Shown: positions 1 to 10,400, counted from the stretch's first letter. The stretch is 64,000 bases of DNA from Variovorax sp. ZS18.2.2 (GCF_024701975.1 NZ_JANLNM010000008.1:186001-250000), one strand, 5' to 3'. Numbers and translations are program-made. The notes: generated by a model not told the origin, from the letters alone.

Positions 1-825
1 GTCGGTCTGGTCGGCTGCGGCGGACTGCTCCCCGCCTGTCAACCACAGAAGGTCATCTACGCGGCAACGCTTCCATCTCCTATCGACATCGGTATTAGTT
101 CGGGCAACGGTTCAGCGATCGTTACGGGCCATGCTTGCAATGCCACCGAGAGCAAGTCGCTGAACGTTCAGGCCAACACCAGCGTGGCCCGGCTCAACAT
201 CGGCAAGGTTTCGAACATCTTCTCGTCCTCGTTGCCTGCAACAGCCGAACCGGTAGGAATCGTCGAGATCGGGTACCGTGAAGCCAAGTTCGACAGCTGT
301 CTCCTTCTCTCTCTGTTTTGCAGCGGCAAGAAGTGGAGAGCTGCGAACGGCAGCTTCGTGCCCGACATGAACAACGCCAAGAAGACAGTCATCTCGGGTC
401 TGGGGCTTGTCGTCAATTCGGACATCGGAGGCAGCGTGAATGGCACTCCGCTGACCTACGTTGCGCCGGGCGCGGCGAACCTGCCCGAGATCGATGCGGC
501 GCCTTACGATGGCGTCGGAGCGGATCCGTCGTTCAAGGCGATCAGTGCCACATCGATTGTCCAGAGCCTGGGATCTACCTTGGGCGGGATCCAGATCAAG
601 CCGTATTCGAGCGATACGAGTGGCATCCTCGGAGGGCTGCTCAACGGCACCTTCACTCTGGTCAGCAACCTCCTGAACACCCTGCAAACGATCGTTACGA
701 ACGCGCTGGGTCCCTTGCTCGACCCTACGGTCAATGCACTTCTCGATTTGCTGGGCATCGATCTCGCGCAAGCGGAAGTCGGCGCCCGCATGTCCTGCAA
801 TCGAGGTGCCGAGCTGGTCTATTGA
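1..825 (+). CDS. TadG-like pilus-assembly protein, C-terminal part
   Basis: The reading frame is open from the first base of the window, so the 5' end lies outside it; 274 residues are visible. The sequence has few charged residues, scattered cysteines, and a C-terminal stretch rich in LLG/LLD (GILGGLLNG, then LLDLLGIDLAQAEVGARMSC). It ends with CNRGAELVY. From memory this tail resembles TadG-like proteins encoded beside tad pilus genes in Burkholderiales, which are envelope proteins with an N-terminal membrane anchor. That anchor would be upstream of the window. A sigma-54 regulator follows after 18 bp on the same strand. The family assignment rests on recognition of the tail only. Confidence 0.55.
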   Translation, partial: VGLVGCGGLLPACQPQKVIYAATLPSPIDIGISSGNGSAIVTGHACNATESKSLNVQANTSVARLNIGKVSNIFSSSLPATAEPVGIVEIGYREAKFDSCLLLSLFCSGKKWRAANGSFVPDMNNAKKTVISGLGLVVNSDIGGSVNGTPLTYVAPGAANLPEIDAAPYDGVGADPSFKAISATSIVQSLGSTLGGIQIKPYSSDTSGILGGLLNGTFTLVSNLLNTLQTIVTNALGPLLDPTVNALLDLLGIDLAQAEVGARMSCNRGAELVY

Positions 826-843
826 AATGCGCATTTTTCCTAC

Positions 844-2277
844 ATGAGTTCCCCCTCCAACTTCGACGAACTCGACCTCTTTGTCTGGGAAGGCAAAGCC
901 GACATCCTCGACCGCATCGCGCGGTGCATGGCGAGCTTCGACGTGGAAGTCACCCGGGCCGACGGACTGCCCCCGCCCCAACAGGAACGCGGCGTGGCGA
1001 TGCGTCCTTCCGTCGCAATCATCAGCGTCACCGTCATCGACACCGGCGGTCTCGCGCACGCTACGGAGTTTCTTCAAGGCATGCCGGTGATCTGGGTCGC
1101 CGCAGGTTCGCGCGAGCGCGATTCGCGGACCTATCCGCCCGAGTACCTGCACGTCCTGCCCTACGACTTCACCTGCGCCGAGCTGCGCACGCTGGTCGCG
1201 AAGCTGGTGCGGCAGTTGCGCGCGCGCGAAATTGCGCCGCAGCCGCCGGACGTGCTGGTGGCGCATTCCGAAGCGATGAAGGCGCTGCTCGCCGAAGTGG
1301 GCGCCTTTGCCGACTGCAACCACCCGGTGCTGGTGCGCGGCGAAACCGGCGTGGGCAAGGAGCGCATCGCGCAGCAGTTGCACCTCGGGCACGGGTCGTA
1401 CAGCAAGGGCGCGTTCGTGGCGGTGAACTGCGGCGCGATTCCCGACGGTCTTTTCGAGTCGCTGTTCTTCGGCCATACCAAGGGCTCGTTCACCGGCGCC
1501 GTGCATGCGCACCGCGGCTATTTCGAGCAGGCCACGGGCGGCACGCTGTTCCTCGACGAAATCGGCGACCTGCCGCGCTACCAGCAGGTCAAGCTGCTGC
1601 GCGTGCTCGAAGACAACGCGGTCACGCGGCTCGGGGCCACGTCGCCGATCCGTGTCGATTTCCGGCTCGTGGCGGCGACCAACCGCAACCTGCGCGAGAT
1701 GGTGGCGAGCGGCGAGTTTCGCGCCGACCTGTTCTATCGGCTCGCGGTGATCGAGCTGCATGTGCCGAGCCTCGAAGAGCGCGGCGAGGTCGACAAGATC
1801 GCGATCTTCAAGGCGCTGCTGGGCAACGTGCTCGGCGCCGAACTCGAGACGCTCGGCGAAACGCCGCACTGGCTCAGCGATGCGGTGGCCGAAACCTATT
1901 TCCCCGGCAATGTGCGGCAGCTGCGCAACCTCGCGGAGCGCGTGGGCGTGATCGCGCGGCAGCTGCGGGGCTGGGACCAGAACCTGATCCAGCGCGCCAT
2001 CGCGTTGACGCGCGGCACGCCGGCGCCGGCGATCTCCGCCGACAGGAACGGCGGGGGCGGCAGTGGCAGTGGCGGCGGTGTCGCGCTCGACAGCAATGGC
2101 GACCGCAAGGGCTGGAACAGCGGCGAGCGCAACCGCATCATCGCGGCGCTCGAAATCAACGACTGGAAGCGCCAGGACACCGCGCAGCACCTGGGCATCA
2201 GCCGCAAGGTGCTGTGGGAAAAGATGCGCAAGTACCAGATCCTGGACGGCGAGCCAGGCATCCCAGAGGACGCCTGA
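844..2277 (+). CDS. sigma-54-dependent enhancer-binding regulator (AAA+, Fis-type HTH)
   Basis: A 477-residue bacterial enhancer-binding protein that would hydrolyse ATP to open sigma-54 promoters. Residues 1 to about 125 form a divergent receiver-like domain. The AAA+ core shows Walker A GETGVGKE (166-173), the sigma-54 contact loop as GSFTGA (214-219, usually GAFTGA) and Walker B LFLDEIGDL (Asp238-Glu239). A Gly/Ser-rich linker follows, then a C-terminal Fis-type helix-turn-helix with the pattern AALEINDWKRQDTAQHLGIS. The loop keeps the Phe and Thr needed for sigma-54 contact. It converges on the tolC-like gene, 22 bp away. Because a good sigma-54 promoter lies at the head of that operon (16461-16477), I infer that the regulator controls the giant-protein secretion operon; tad pilus genes upstream are another possible target. 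Confidence 0.93.
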   Translation: MSSPSNFDELDLFVWEGKADILDRIARCMASFDVEVTRADGLPPPQQERGVAMRPSVAIISVTVIDTGGLAHATEFLQGMPVIWVAAGSRERDSRTYPPEYLHVLPYDFTCAELRTLVAKLVRQLRAREIAPQPPDVLVAHSEAMKALLAEVGAFADCNHPVLVRGETGVGKERIAQQLHLGHGSYSKGAFVAVNCGAIPDGLFESLFFGHTKGSFTGAVHAHRGYFEQATGGTLFLDEIGDLPRYQQVKLLRVLEDNAVTRLGATSPIRVDFRLVAATNRNLREMVASGEFRADLFYRLAVIELHVPSLEERGEVDKIAIFKALLGNVLGAELETLGETPHWLSDAVAETYFPGNVRQLRNLAERVGVIARQLRGWDQNLIQRAIALTRGTPAPAISADRNGGGGSGSGGGVALDSNGDRKGWNSGERNRIIAALEINDWKRQDTAQHLGISRKVLWEKMRKYQILDGEPGIPEDA

Positions 2278-2299
2278 CCGAGACCCCGCCCTGTTGCCC

Positions 2300-3868
2300 T
2301 CAGCGGGGCATCAGGCGCGGCGTGCGGCGCAGCGGCGTGTTGGCGGCCGCGGCGCCCGGCGAGCGATCGACGACCGGCTCGTTCGGGCAGGCCGCATTGC
2401 TCGAGATGCACAGCGCCGACAGCAAACCATCCTCGGTGATCACGGACCGGTTCGGCGGACCGAAGATGCGATCGAGCCAGTTGTTGGTGCCATCGGGCTC
2501 GATGCGCAGTTCGCCGGTGGTGCGCGCCAGGCGCAGTTCGGAAATGCGCAGGTCGAAGACGCCGTCGACGTAGTCGAACAGCAGCGTGTAGTAGTCCAGC
2601 TGCGCGTCGAGCACCTTGGGCAGGGTCTCGCGGCCGAACTCCATCAGGCGGCGGCGGCCGCGGAAGGCCTGGCCCGAGGTGCTGACGGCTTCCATGAGCT
2701 GCTTCTCGCGCTCGCGTCCCGACATGGTGCGAGCCCATGACGCCGAGGTGAGTTCGAACAGGTTGTTCTTCACGCCTTCGAGCTTGGCTTCCTGGTTGGC
2801 GACTTCGGCGAGCGCGCTCCTCAAGCGCAGTTGCCGGTCGAAGCCGTTGCCGAAGTTCCAGTTGAGTTCGAAGGCCGCGCGCGTCGGGTCTTGCGGCGAC
2901 ACGCCGCGCGGGTCCTTGCTCTTCACGACCACGGCGTCGAGCGTCGGGTAGAGGGCGGACTCCTGCTGGTCGACCAGCGCCCTCGCGCGCTCGATGCGGC
3001 CCTGGGCTTCGGCGATCTCGGTGCTGCGGCTCTCGGCGCGGCGCAGCGCCTCGTCCTGCGAGCCGATGCGCCACTGCGGCGGCGCCGCAAGCACGGGCAG
3101 CGACTCGGTGTTGGGCGAGAACTTGAAGTAGTTGCGGAACTTCGCGAGCGCCTCGTCGCGCTGGGCTTCGAAATCGGATTCGCGCGCGGCCACCAGGGCG
3201 CGGCGCGAGGCGGCCATGTTGAGGTCGTTGTCGCCCGACACGCCGAGCGCGACGCGGCGGGCTTCCGCCTTCGAGAGATCCGCCACCACCTCGGTGGCGC
3301 GGTGCGCGATCTGCTTCTTCAGGTCGAAGCGCTGCACCTGGAGGTAGGCGGTGAGCGCGTCCAGCACCACCTTCTGCGAGGTGGTGATGACCGCTTCGTC
3401 GTCCGCCTTGTTGCCGGCCTCGGCAGCGCGCTGCGCGGCGTTCATGGCACCGCCGTCGATCAGGCTCACGCGCGCTTCGGCGGTGAGCACGGTGTAGCTC
3501 TGGGTCTTGGCGTTGTCCGCGCCGCTGTTGTAGTTGCCCGACGAGGTGCCGATCTTGAAGCGCGGGTAGCGTGCCTGCCTGGCGGCATCGACGCTGTAGC
3601 TGCTGGTGTTGGCCGCCGCCTGGGCCGACTGCACCTCGGGGTATTCCTGCGACAGCGTGATCAGCGCCTGCTTCACGCGCTGGGCGTAGCTCGCGGCGCC
3701 GATGGAAGGCGTCGAGAGGCGGCGCGAGAGCGAGAGCGATGGCGGCGGGCCGTCTCCTTCTTCCTGCGCGAAGGCCGTTGCCGGCGGAAGCGCGAAGCTC
3801 GCGCACAGTGCTGCGCACAGCACCCCGGTGCCCGTGCGGCGCCGGCTTGTCGAAGTGCGCTCCTTCAT
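2300..3868 (-). CDS. TolC-family outer-membrane protein of a type I secretion system
   Basis: A 522-residue outer-membrane channel component. It begins with a basic, hydrophobic signal peptide (about residues 1-35, ending ALPPATAFAQ). It then carries the two-fold repeated, alanine-rich helical hairpins of the outer-membrane efflux family, including TAEARVSLIDGGAMNAAQRA and the second-repeat equivalent FELNWNFGNGFDRQLRLRSA. The start at 3868 is chosen because it overlaps the stop of the HlyD gene by 4 bases (ATGA) and is followed by the signal peptide. A longer in-frame reading upstream is only the antisense shadow of the HlyD gene. It is the last gene of the seven-gene operon and would form the outer-membrane exit for the giant repeat protein. 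Confidence 0.92.
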   Translation of the reverse strand: MKERTSTSRRRTGTGVLCAALCASFALPPATAFAQEEGDGPPPSLSLSRRLSTPSIGAASYAQRVKQALITLSQEYPEVQSAQAAANTSSYSVDAARQARYPRFKIGTSSGNYNSGADNAKTQSYTVLTAEARVSLIDGGAMNAAQRAAEAGNKADDEAVITTSQKVVLDALTAYLQVQRFDLKKQIAHRATEVVADLSKAEARRVALGVSGDNDLNMAASRRALVAARESDFEAQRDEALAKFRNYFKFSPNTESLPVLAAPPQWRIGSQDEALRRAESRSTEIAEAQGRIERARALVDQQESALYPTLDAVVVKSKDPRGVSPQDPTRAAFELNWNFGNGFDRQLRLRSALAEVANQEAKLEGVKNNLFELTSASWARTMSGREREKQLMEAVSTSGQAFRGRRRLMEFGRETLPKVLDAQLDYYTLLFDYVDGVFDLRISELRLARTTGELRIEPDGTNNWLDRIFGPPNRSVITEDGLLSALCISSNAACPNEPVVDRSPGAAAANTPLRRTPRLMPR

Positions 3869-5196
3869 GGTTCGCGGAAGGCTTCGCGCCGCAACTTGAG
3901 CACTGGACGAAGGATGTACCAGATGAACGGATCGGTGCCGACGCGCAGGTCGACTTCGGACTCCATGCCGGCAGTGACGCGGTTCTCTTCGCGGCCCACG
4001 TGCGACTGCGACATGCTGATCAGCAGGCGGTAGTAAGGCGCGCCCTGCGAGATGGCCGCGTCGCGGTCGGCATCGGCGGCCACCAGCATCACCTTGCCTT
4101 CGACGGCGCCGTAGCGCAGGTAGTCGTAGGCGGTGATCTTCACGCGTGCCGACTGGCCGATCTCCACGAAGCCGCGGTCGTTCGGGTTGAGCCGGGCCTC
4201 GACCATGATCTCGTCCTTGTCGGGCACGACTTCGAGGATGGCTTCGCCTGGCTTCACCACCCAGCCCGGGCTGGAGTTGCGCAGGCCCTTGACGATGCCG
4301 TCCGACGGCGCCTTCACCACGGTGCGCGAACGCTGCGTGCGGGCGCGCGCCAGGTCTTCGCTCAGGCTGGCGAACTGGCGCTCGACGGTGGCCAGTTCGT
4401 CCGAGGCGCGGCGGCGGTAACGGCCTTCGGCCTCGGCCATCTTGGCCTGCGATTCGGTGATGGCGGCGTTGGCGGAAATCACGCCCTGGCGCGCCACCGC
4501 GAGTTCGCTGCGCACGCCTTCGGCCTGCCGGCGCTTTTCCAGCACCTCGACCTGGCCGACCAGCTTCTCGCTGAGCAGCTGCTCGGAGATCTCTTGCTCC
4601 TTCTGCATCAATTCGAGCCGGTCGCTCAGGCCCTTCACCTTGGCCTGTTGCTCCAGCTGCTTGCTGCGCGCCTGCTCCAGGCCCGACACCGCGCCGGCCA
4701 TCACGCCGCGCTGTTCGAGCGAGCGCGCCTGGTAGGCGCCCAGTTCGCCTTCGAACACGCTTTCGTCGATGTCGGTGGCGAAAGACTGGCGGCTGAGCGG
4801 CTGGCCGCGGCTCTCGGCCATGAGACGGATGCGGGTGGCCTGCGTGGCCGCGTAGCGGGCGGTGAGTTCCTCGAAGTTCAGGCCGCTGCCGCCCAGGTCG
4901 ATCTCGACCAGCGACTGGCCCTGCTTGACCGTTTCGCCCTCTTTCACCAGCACGGCGCTGACGATGCCGCCTTCCAGATGCTGGATGGACTTGACGCGGT
5001 CCGAGGGGATCACGCGGCCCGGCGCGACGACCACGGTTTCCATCGGAAAGCCGAGGCCGATCACGGCCAGCACGGCGATCGCGCCGCCGATGATCCACTG
5101 GCGCCGCCGCCCTTGCGGCGAGGTCTGCGCCGCGCGCTTCTGGTCTTCATCCTGAAGTATCTGCGGCAGGTCTGATTTCAAGTTCACGGTCCCCAA
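3865..5196 (-). CDS. HlyD-family type I secretion periplasmic adaptor
   Basis: A 443-residue membrane-fusion protein that links the inner-membrane ABC exporter to the TolC-like channel. It has a short cytoplasmic N-terminus, one membrane segment (about residues 35-55), a biotinyl-lipoyl half (VVVAPGRVIPSDRVKSIQ, then GGIVSAVLVKEGETVKQGQ), a long periplasmic coiled-coil hairpin (about 150-290), and the second lipoyl half with the typical KAPSDGIVKGLR. The C-terminal beta-barrel contains the family pattern VVPDKDEIMVEARLNPND. It lies 37 bp after the ABC gene and overlaps the tolC start by 4 bases, so these genes are translationally coupled. Confidence 0.95.
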   Translation of the reverse strand: MGTVNLKSDLPQILQDEDQKRAAQTSPQGRRRQWIIGGAIAVLAVIGLGFPMETVVVAPGRVIPSDRVKSIQHLEGGIVSAVLVKEGETVKQGQSLVEIDLGGSGLNFEELTARYAATQATRIRLMAESRGQPLSRQSFATDIDESVFEGELGAYQARSLEQRGVMAGAVSGLEQARSKQLEQQAKVKGLSDRLELMQKEQEISEQLLSEKLVGQVEVLEKRRQAEGVRSELAVARQGVISANAAITESQAKMAEAEGRYRRRASDELATVERQFASLSEDLARARTQRSRTVVKAPSDGIVKGLRNSSPGWVVKPGEAILEVVPDKDEIMVEARLNPNDRGFVEIGQSARVKITAYDYLRYGAVEGKVMLVAADADRDAAISQGAPYYRLLISMSQSHVGREENRVTAGMESEVDLRVGTDPFIWYILRPVLKLRREAFREP

Positions 5197-5233
5197 TCAC
5201 TGGTCATGAGTCAAGCGGGCAGCATCACGTCAA

Positions 5234-7048
5234 TCACGCCATGGAGCGGGAGGCCGGAGCCCCCGCGTTGTCTTCGTCGCCCACCGCCACCAGCGGCTTC
5301 TTCACGCCGAAGAGCTTGGGCACCATGACCGCGGCGGTGCCCACTTCGACATCGCCCTGGCCGGTGACGTGGTAGACCGTCGTGGCCGCCGAGACGATGC
5401 GCAGCGAGTGCGTGACCACCACCACGGTGCGCACCTTGGCCACCGCGAGCAGCGTGGCGAGCAGGTTGCGCTCGCTCTGGAAATCCAGGTCGTTGCTGGG
5501 CTCGTCGAGCACCAGCACCGAGGGTTTGCGCAGGAAGCTCATGGCCAGTGCGAGCTTGCGGCGTTCGCCCACCGAGACGCCGGTGCCGCCTTCGCCGACC
5601 ATGGTGCGGTAGCCGTCGGGCAGCCGCGAGATGAAATCGTGCGCGCCCGAGAGCTTGCAGGCCGAGACGATCTGCTCGTCGCTCTGGCCCGGCGCCGCGC
5701 GGCGCATGGTGTCGATCAGCGTGCCGCCGAACCAGTAGACCTCCTGCGAGAGGTAGCTGATCCAGCGGGAGAGCTCTTCGCGGCCGAACTGCGACAGGTC
5801 GTACTCGCCGATGCTGATGATGCCGCGCGTGGGCGCGTAGAGGCCCGAGATGAGCTTGACCATCGTCGACTTGCCCGCGCCGTTGCGCCCGACGATCACG
5901 TGCAACCCGCCCGGGCCGATGTCCAGGTCGACGCCCTCCAGCACCGGCTGCTGCGCGGTCTCGGTGAAGCTGAAGCTCACGTCCTTGAGCGTGATGCGGC
6001 CCAGCGGCTGCGGCAGCGTCATGCCCGTGGGCGGCTTCTCGACCTGCTCGCCCAGCACGATTTCCAGGCGCTTGGCGGCTTCCTTGGCGGTGGCCAGCGA
6101 GCGCCAGTTCGACACCAGCCCGGCCACCGGCTGCAGCGCCTTGAGCGCCAGCATGTTGGAGGCGACGAGGCCGCCCACCGTCATCCACTGTTCCATCACC
6201 GAGATGGCGCCCACGGTCACCACCACGACCGAGAAGACGGTGAGCAGCACCGTGGTGCCGTCGCGCGCAGTTTCGATCTGGCCGTTCTTGCTGAAGCTCT
6301 CAGTGAGCCAGGCGTTGTAGGTCTGGCGCCACATGTCGCTGATGGGGCCGTCGTTGGCCTGCGTCTTGAGCGTTTCGCGCGCGTTGCAGATCTCGGAGGT
6401 CATGCGGTCCAGGCCGCGTCCGCGCTGCACTTCCTCGACGCGGCCGGCGCGCACTTCGTCGGCCCACCACCAGGCCAGGAACGACATGATCGCGAGGAAC
6501 GCGGCCACCACCGGCAGCACCGGAAGGGCGACGATGCCGATCACCACGAGCGCGAAGACGGCCATCGGCAGGTCGAAGATCGATTGCGCAAGGCCGCCGG
6601 TGACGGTGCCGCGCACCGAGCCCACGTCGCGAAAGTACTGCTGCCACACCGAAGCCGGCCGCGCTTCGAGCGCGCGCAGCGGACGCGCCAGCATCGATTG
6701 CAGCAACGCACCCGAAACACCGTGGTCGATGATCGCGCCCGCGTTGCGCAGCATGCGCGAGCGCCGCGTGCGCAACCAGAACTCGATGCACAAAAAGAAG
6801 AGGATGCCGCTCACCAGCGCCGCGAGCGTCGAGGTGCCGCTGCGCGAGAGCACGCGGTCATACACCTGCAAGAGAAAGATGGAGGGCAACAGCCCGAACA
6901 GGCTGATGGGCAGCGAACGCCATGCCGCGCTCTTCACGAGCGGGTAGGCCGCACGGAACGCCGTGTTCAGGGCCTTCGCATAGGGACTGGCACCGGGCTC
7001 GTCCGGCGTTTCGGCAACCAGTTGGCTGGGCAAGAGGAACTTGATCAT
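5234..7048 (-). CDS. type I secretion ABC transporter (permease-ATPase fusion)
   Basis: A 604-residue half-transporter that powers type I export. The N-terminal membrane domain (about residues 40-300) includes the exporter signature LLPSIFLLQVYDRVLSRSG. The ATPase domain has Walker A GRNGAGKS (387-394), Walker B VLVLDEPSNDLD (about 512-520) and an H-loop VVTHS. There is no N-terminal C39 peptidase domain, so no leader is cleaved and a C-terminal or internal secretion signal is expected in the substrate. The ABC signature reads GVSVGERRKLAL instead of the usual LSGGQ-type sequence, an unusual departure. It is followed 37 bp later by hlyD-like and tolC-like genes, and preceded by a one-segment membrane protein. 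Confidence 0.95.
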   Translation of the reverse strand: MIKFLLPSQLVAETPDEPGASPYAKALNTAFRAAYPLVKSAAWRSLPISLFGLLPSIFLLQVYDRVLSRSGTSTLAALVSGILFFLCIEFWLRTRRSRMLRNAGAIIDHGVSGALLQSMLARPLRALEARPASVWQQYFRDVGSVRGTVTGGLAQSIFDLPMAVFALVVIGIVALPVLPVVAAFLAIMSFLAWWWADEVRAGRVEEVQRGRGLDRMTSEICNARETLKTQANDGPISDMWRQTYNAWLTESFSKNGQIETARDGTTVLLTVFSVVVVTVGAISVMEQWMTVGGLVASNMLALKALQPVAGLVSNWRSLATAKEAAKRLEIVLGEQVEKPPTGMTLPQPLGRITLKDVSFSFTETAQQPVLEGVDLDIGPGGLHVIVGRNGAGKSTMVKLISGLYAPTRGIISIGEYDLSQFGREELSRWISYLSQEVYWFGGTLIDTMRRAAPGQSDEQIVSACKLSGAHDFISRLPDGYRTMVGEGGTGVSVGERRKLALAMSFLRKPSVLVLDEPSNDLDFQSERNLLATLLAVAKVRTVVVVTHSLRIVSAATTVYHVTGQGDVEVGTAAVMVPKLFGVKKPLVAVGDEDNAGAPASRSMA

Positions 7049-7139
7049 GAGAAAGGGCCGATCCGTCGTGCAATGACGCCTGCGTCATTATCGACTGTTA
7101 CCCAACTGTTACAAGGCAAAAATTCGCGCTTTGTGCACC

Positions 7140-7430
7140 TCAGCATCGAGGCACGCTTGCCTTTGTCGAGTCGACCTGTTGCTCATGTCCCGTCTCATGT
7201 TCCGCCTTGCGTTGCGATGACGTTTGCACCGCCGTGCAGCCGGCCTGCCGGTCCACCGTTGCCTCCCCTCGCACTGCGGGCAAACCCTCGGCCAGCACCA
7301 GCGCAATGTTGGCGCACAACAGCATGCACAGCACCCATGCGAACAGCAGCTGCAGCCAGCCCAGCCACCAGCGTCGCGGCGCCTCCACGTCGCGTTCATA
7401 GGGCATGTGAATCAATGCATTCCATCTCAT
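7140..7430 (-). CDS. small single-span membrane protein coupled to the Mur-ligase fusion
   Basis: A 96-residue protein of unknown function. The N-terminus is cytoplasmic-like and basic (RDVEAPRRWWLGW). A single strongly hydrophobic segment with several cysteines follows (about residues 23-47, LQLLFAWVLCMLLCANIALV). The tail is hydrophilic and rich in Gln, Ser and Lys. The start is set by an ATGA overlap of 4 bases with the stop of the preceding Mur-ligase gene, which argues that it is translated. I recognise no family. Between the ligase fusion and the ABC exporter it could be an accessory membrane anchor for the exporter or for the modifying enzyme. Confidence 0.6.
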   Translation of the reverse strand: MRWNALIHMPYERDVEAPRRWWLGWLQLLFAWVLCMLLCANIALVLAEGLPAVRGEATVDRQAGCTAVQTSSQRKAEHETGHEQQVDSTKASVPRC

Positions 7431-10400
7431 GGCAGTGCTTTCAAAACCCGGGCGAGCCGGGACAGACCGACACCCGCAGAACTCTTGGCCAGCACCCAGT
7501 CGCCCGGTTGCAGCAGACCGCCCAGTGCAGTCGACAGATCCGACACGTCCACGAACCAGTGCGAACGGACCTTGGTACGGATGCTCGCGTGCAGCGCCCG
7601 CATGAGCGGACCGCACAGCAGCACCCGGTCGGGCTGCGACGCCAGCAACTCTTCCTCCAGGTCGAGGTGATGGCGTTGCGCCGCGGGACCCAGCTCCTGC
7701 ATGTCGCCGAGGATGGCGACACGTCGTGCAGGTTCGCAGGGGGCTTGTGACAGCAATTCGAGTGCCGCCCGCATCGAGCTCGGGTTGGCGTCGTAGGTCT
7801 CGTCGATCAGCTTGAAGCTTCCGCCGCCGATGTGGATGGTGTGCAGCGCGCCGCGTCCGCCCGGCGGCTCGAAGTGCGCGAAGGGCTCGACCGCCGCGGC
7901 CAGCGGCAGGCGCAGCGCCTGCAGCGCGCCGAGCGCGGCGACGGCGCTCGCGCCCATGTGGCGACCCGGCGCGTTGAGCCGCAGCTGGAAGGGCTCGCCC
8001 GCCACCTGCGCCTGCACCTCGCCGTGGTCGAAGGCCAGGAGGCGCACGTCGGCGTCCTTGTGCTCGCCGTAGGTCACGATCTGCAGCTGGTGCGCCATCG
8101 CGGCTTCGGCGAAGGTCGCGAAGTCGGGCATGTCGCGGTTGAGCACCACGCTGTCGCCGGCGGCCATGCCCTGGAAGATCCGGGCGTCCATGCGCGCGGC
8201 GGCTTCCGAGGGACCGCGGTGCTTCTGCGATGCGGCCGAGAGCCCCGTCACCACCACCAGCGAAGGCCGCACCAGTTGCGACGACGCGGGCATGTGCGAG
8301 GTGCCCATCTCCAGCACCCAGTAAGCCGCATGCCGCGGCATGCAGGTGAGGTTCCAGGCGATGCCCGAGGGCAGGCTGATGTTGCCTTCGGGCTGTCCGA
8401 CTTCGCCCCACACGGTGAGCGCGCCGGCCATCATGGCGGCCACGGTGCTGCTGCCGGTGCCGTTGCCCAGCACGCCGCAGACGCGGCCGGTGAATTCGGT
8501 GCGCGCATGCTCGCCCAGCTGCAGCACGGCCTGCAGCACGTTGGGCACCTTGAGCACCGGCACGCGCTTGTCCAGGTGCGGCTTGGGGTCGGTGCACAGC
8601 ACGGCCGCGGCCGGCTGCAGCACGCCCTTGAGCGTGACGGCCGCGAGCGGCGTCTTCGAGGGGCGCGTCTGGTTCTCGAACACCACGCGGCCCTTGCGCA
8701 TGAAGGAGCGCTGCGTCACGCCGCTGGCGCGCCAGCCGTCTTCGGGGCGCACCACCCATTCGCCGCTGGTCACGCGCGCCATCTCGCTCGCGGTCCAGGT
8801 GGCGCCGTCGTCCCGGGGGCTGCCGACCGCGCTGCTCACGCCCAGCGACACGCGGCGCTCGAGCAGGAAGCGGTGGTACGACGCGAAGCCCGATACGTAC
8901 TGCTCGACGTCGTCGATGCGCACGCGGAACGCGTGGTGCCGGATGAAGAAGGAGCCGACGACGGTGGACGGCCGCCGGAAGTACATCGCCACCTCCGGCC
9001 AGAAGAAACCGTTGAGCAGGTAGTGGGCGCGGTAGTCGAGCGCGCGGTAGAACTTCTCGGTGTCCAGCTCGTCGAGCAGGTGCCGCATCGCGGGCATGCC
9101 TTCGAGCCGCTGGAGCATCTGCTGCGCGGCGAGCATGAGTCCGAGCAGCGTCGGGAAGGTGGTCTTGCGGTCGAGCACGAAGTCGAGGTAACCCGCGACG
9201 TTCTGCAGCCCGAAGCGGAAGTACTTCTCTTGCGGGCTCCAGTGCGTGAGCTCGTTGACGCAGCAGCTCAACCAGTGGTCGTGCGCCTGCCAGTGCTGGC
9301 TCGCGATGAAATGGTCGAAGGCCTTCTCGACCGCCGCCAGCCAGCGCGCATCGCGCGTGAGGCCATAGAGGCGCATGAGTCCGTAGGCGGCCTCGCCGTC
9401 GTAGTAGATGACGCGCGACGCCTGCTTCACCGCCAGGTCGGTGGCGTGCAGCACATGGTTGAAGCGGCCGGTGGCCGGGTCCTGCAGCGACACGATGCCC
9501 AGCGCCAGCTTTTCCAGAAGCGGCAGCCAGCGGCGCGTGTCCACCAGCTCGCAGTACTTCACCAGCGCGAGCACGCAGGCCGCGTTGCCGCCGAGCTTGA
9601 TCTCGCCGCCGGTGTCGACAAGAAAGGCCACCTCGCTGCCGTCGGCGAGCTGGTAGTCGCGGATCAGCCAGTTGGTGAGGTGGTCGAGCGCGCGGTCGAT
9701 GGCCGAGCGCAGGGTTTCGTCGCGCGTGACCTCCCATGCTTCGAGCATGGCGTGGATCGCGCTCGCATGGCGCATTGCGTCGTAGGTCGGGATGCGGCGG
9801 TCGAAGCACGGGAAGTAGCCGTACACGAAGAGCCCGTCGCTCTGCACCTGGCGCGCGAGGTAGGCCGAGCCGCTGCGCACGAGGTCCATCGCCGACTGCG
9901 GATTCAGCGCCGGCAACTGGCGGCGGCCCGCATCGAGCCCTGTGCCGATGAGCTTGTGCACCACGCCGTCGGGCTGGCAGAACACGCCCACGGTCGCGAG
10001 CAGATAGACCGGGTGGTCCGTCGGCATGTCCAGCGCGAGCGTGCGCTGGAAGCGCGCCTGGCCGTAGGCCTCGAAGTTGCGCGGGTTCATCACCGCATGC
10101 GCAATGGTCGAGTCGCCGGCGAGCATCGCGTTGGCGTTGAGCTCCTGCTCGGTGAAGGCGATCTCGAAGTCTTTATCGAAAGCCAGGCCGAGGCGGAAGT
10201 AGTTGCGCTTGACGGCGGTGAGCTGGGTCTTGAACTGCGCCCAGTCCATCGGGCTCGCGCCCTCGACCCAGTCGATGCGCAGCCACGGCGACACCACGCC
10301 GTGGTCGCGCACCCAGCCTTCGACGAGGTCGGCGCCTTCGCGCCATGCGGTCTCGAACTCGGCGGCCCGCGCATGCACGACGTGCGCGCGCTGCGAACCG

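Noticed and set aside
112..2190. A 692-codon minus-strand frame opposite the TadG-like and sigma-54 regulator genes
   Set aside because: Typical antisense product of GC-rich coding DNA, with no domain; the plus-strand regulator has intact Walker motifs and HTH.
3868..5098. N-terminal extension joining the TolC-like frame through the HlyD gene
   Set aside because: The extension is the out-of-frame shadow of hlyD; the signal peptide and the ATGA overlap set the TolC start at 3868.
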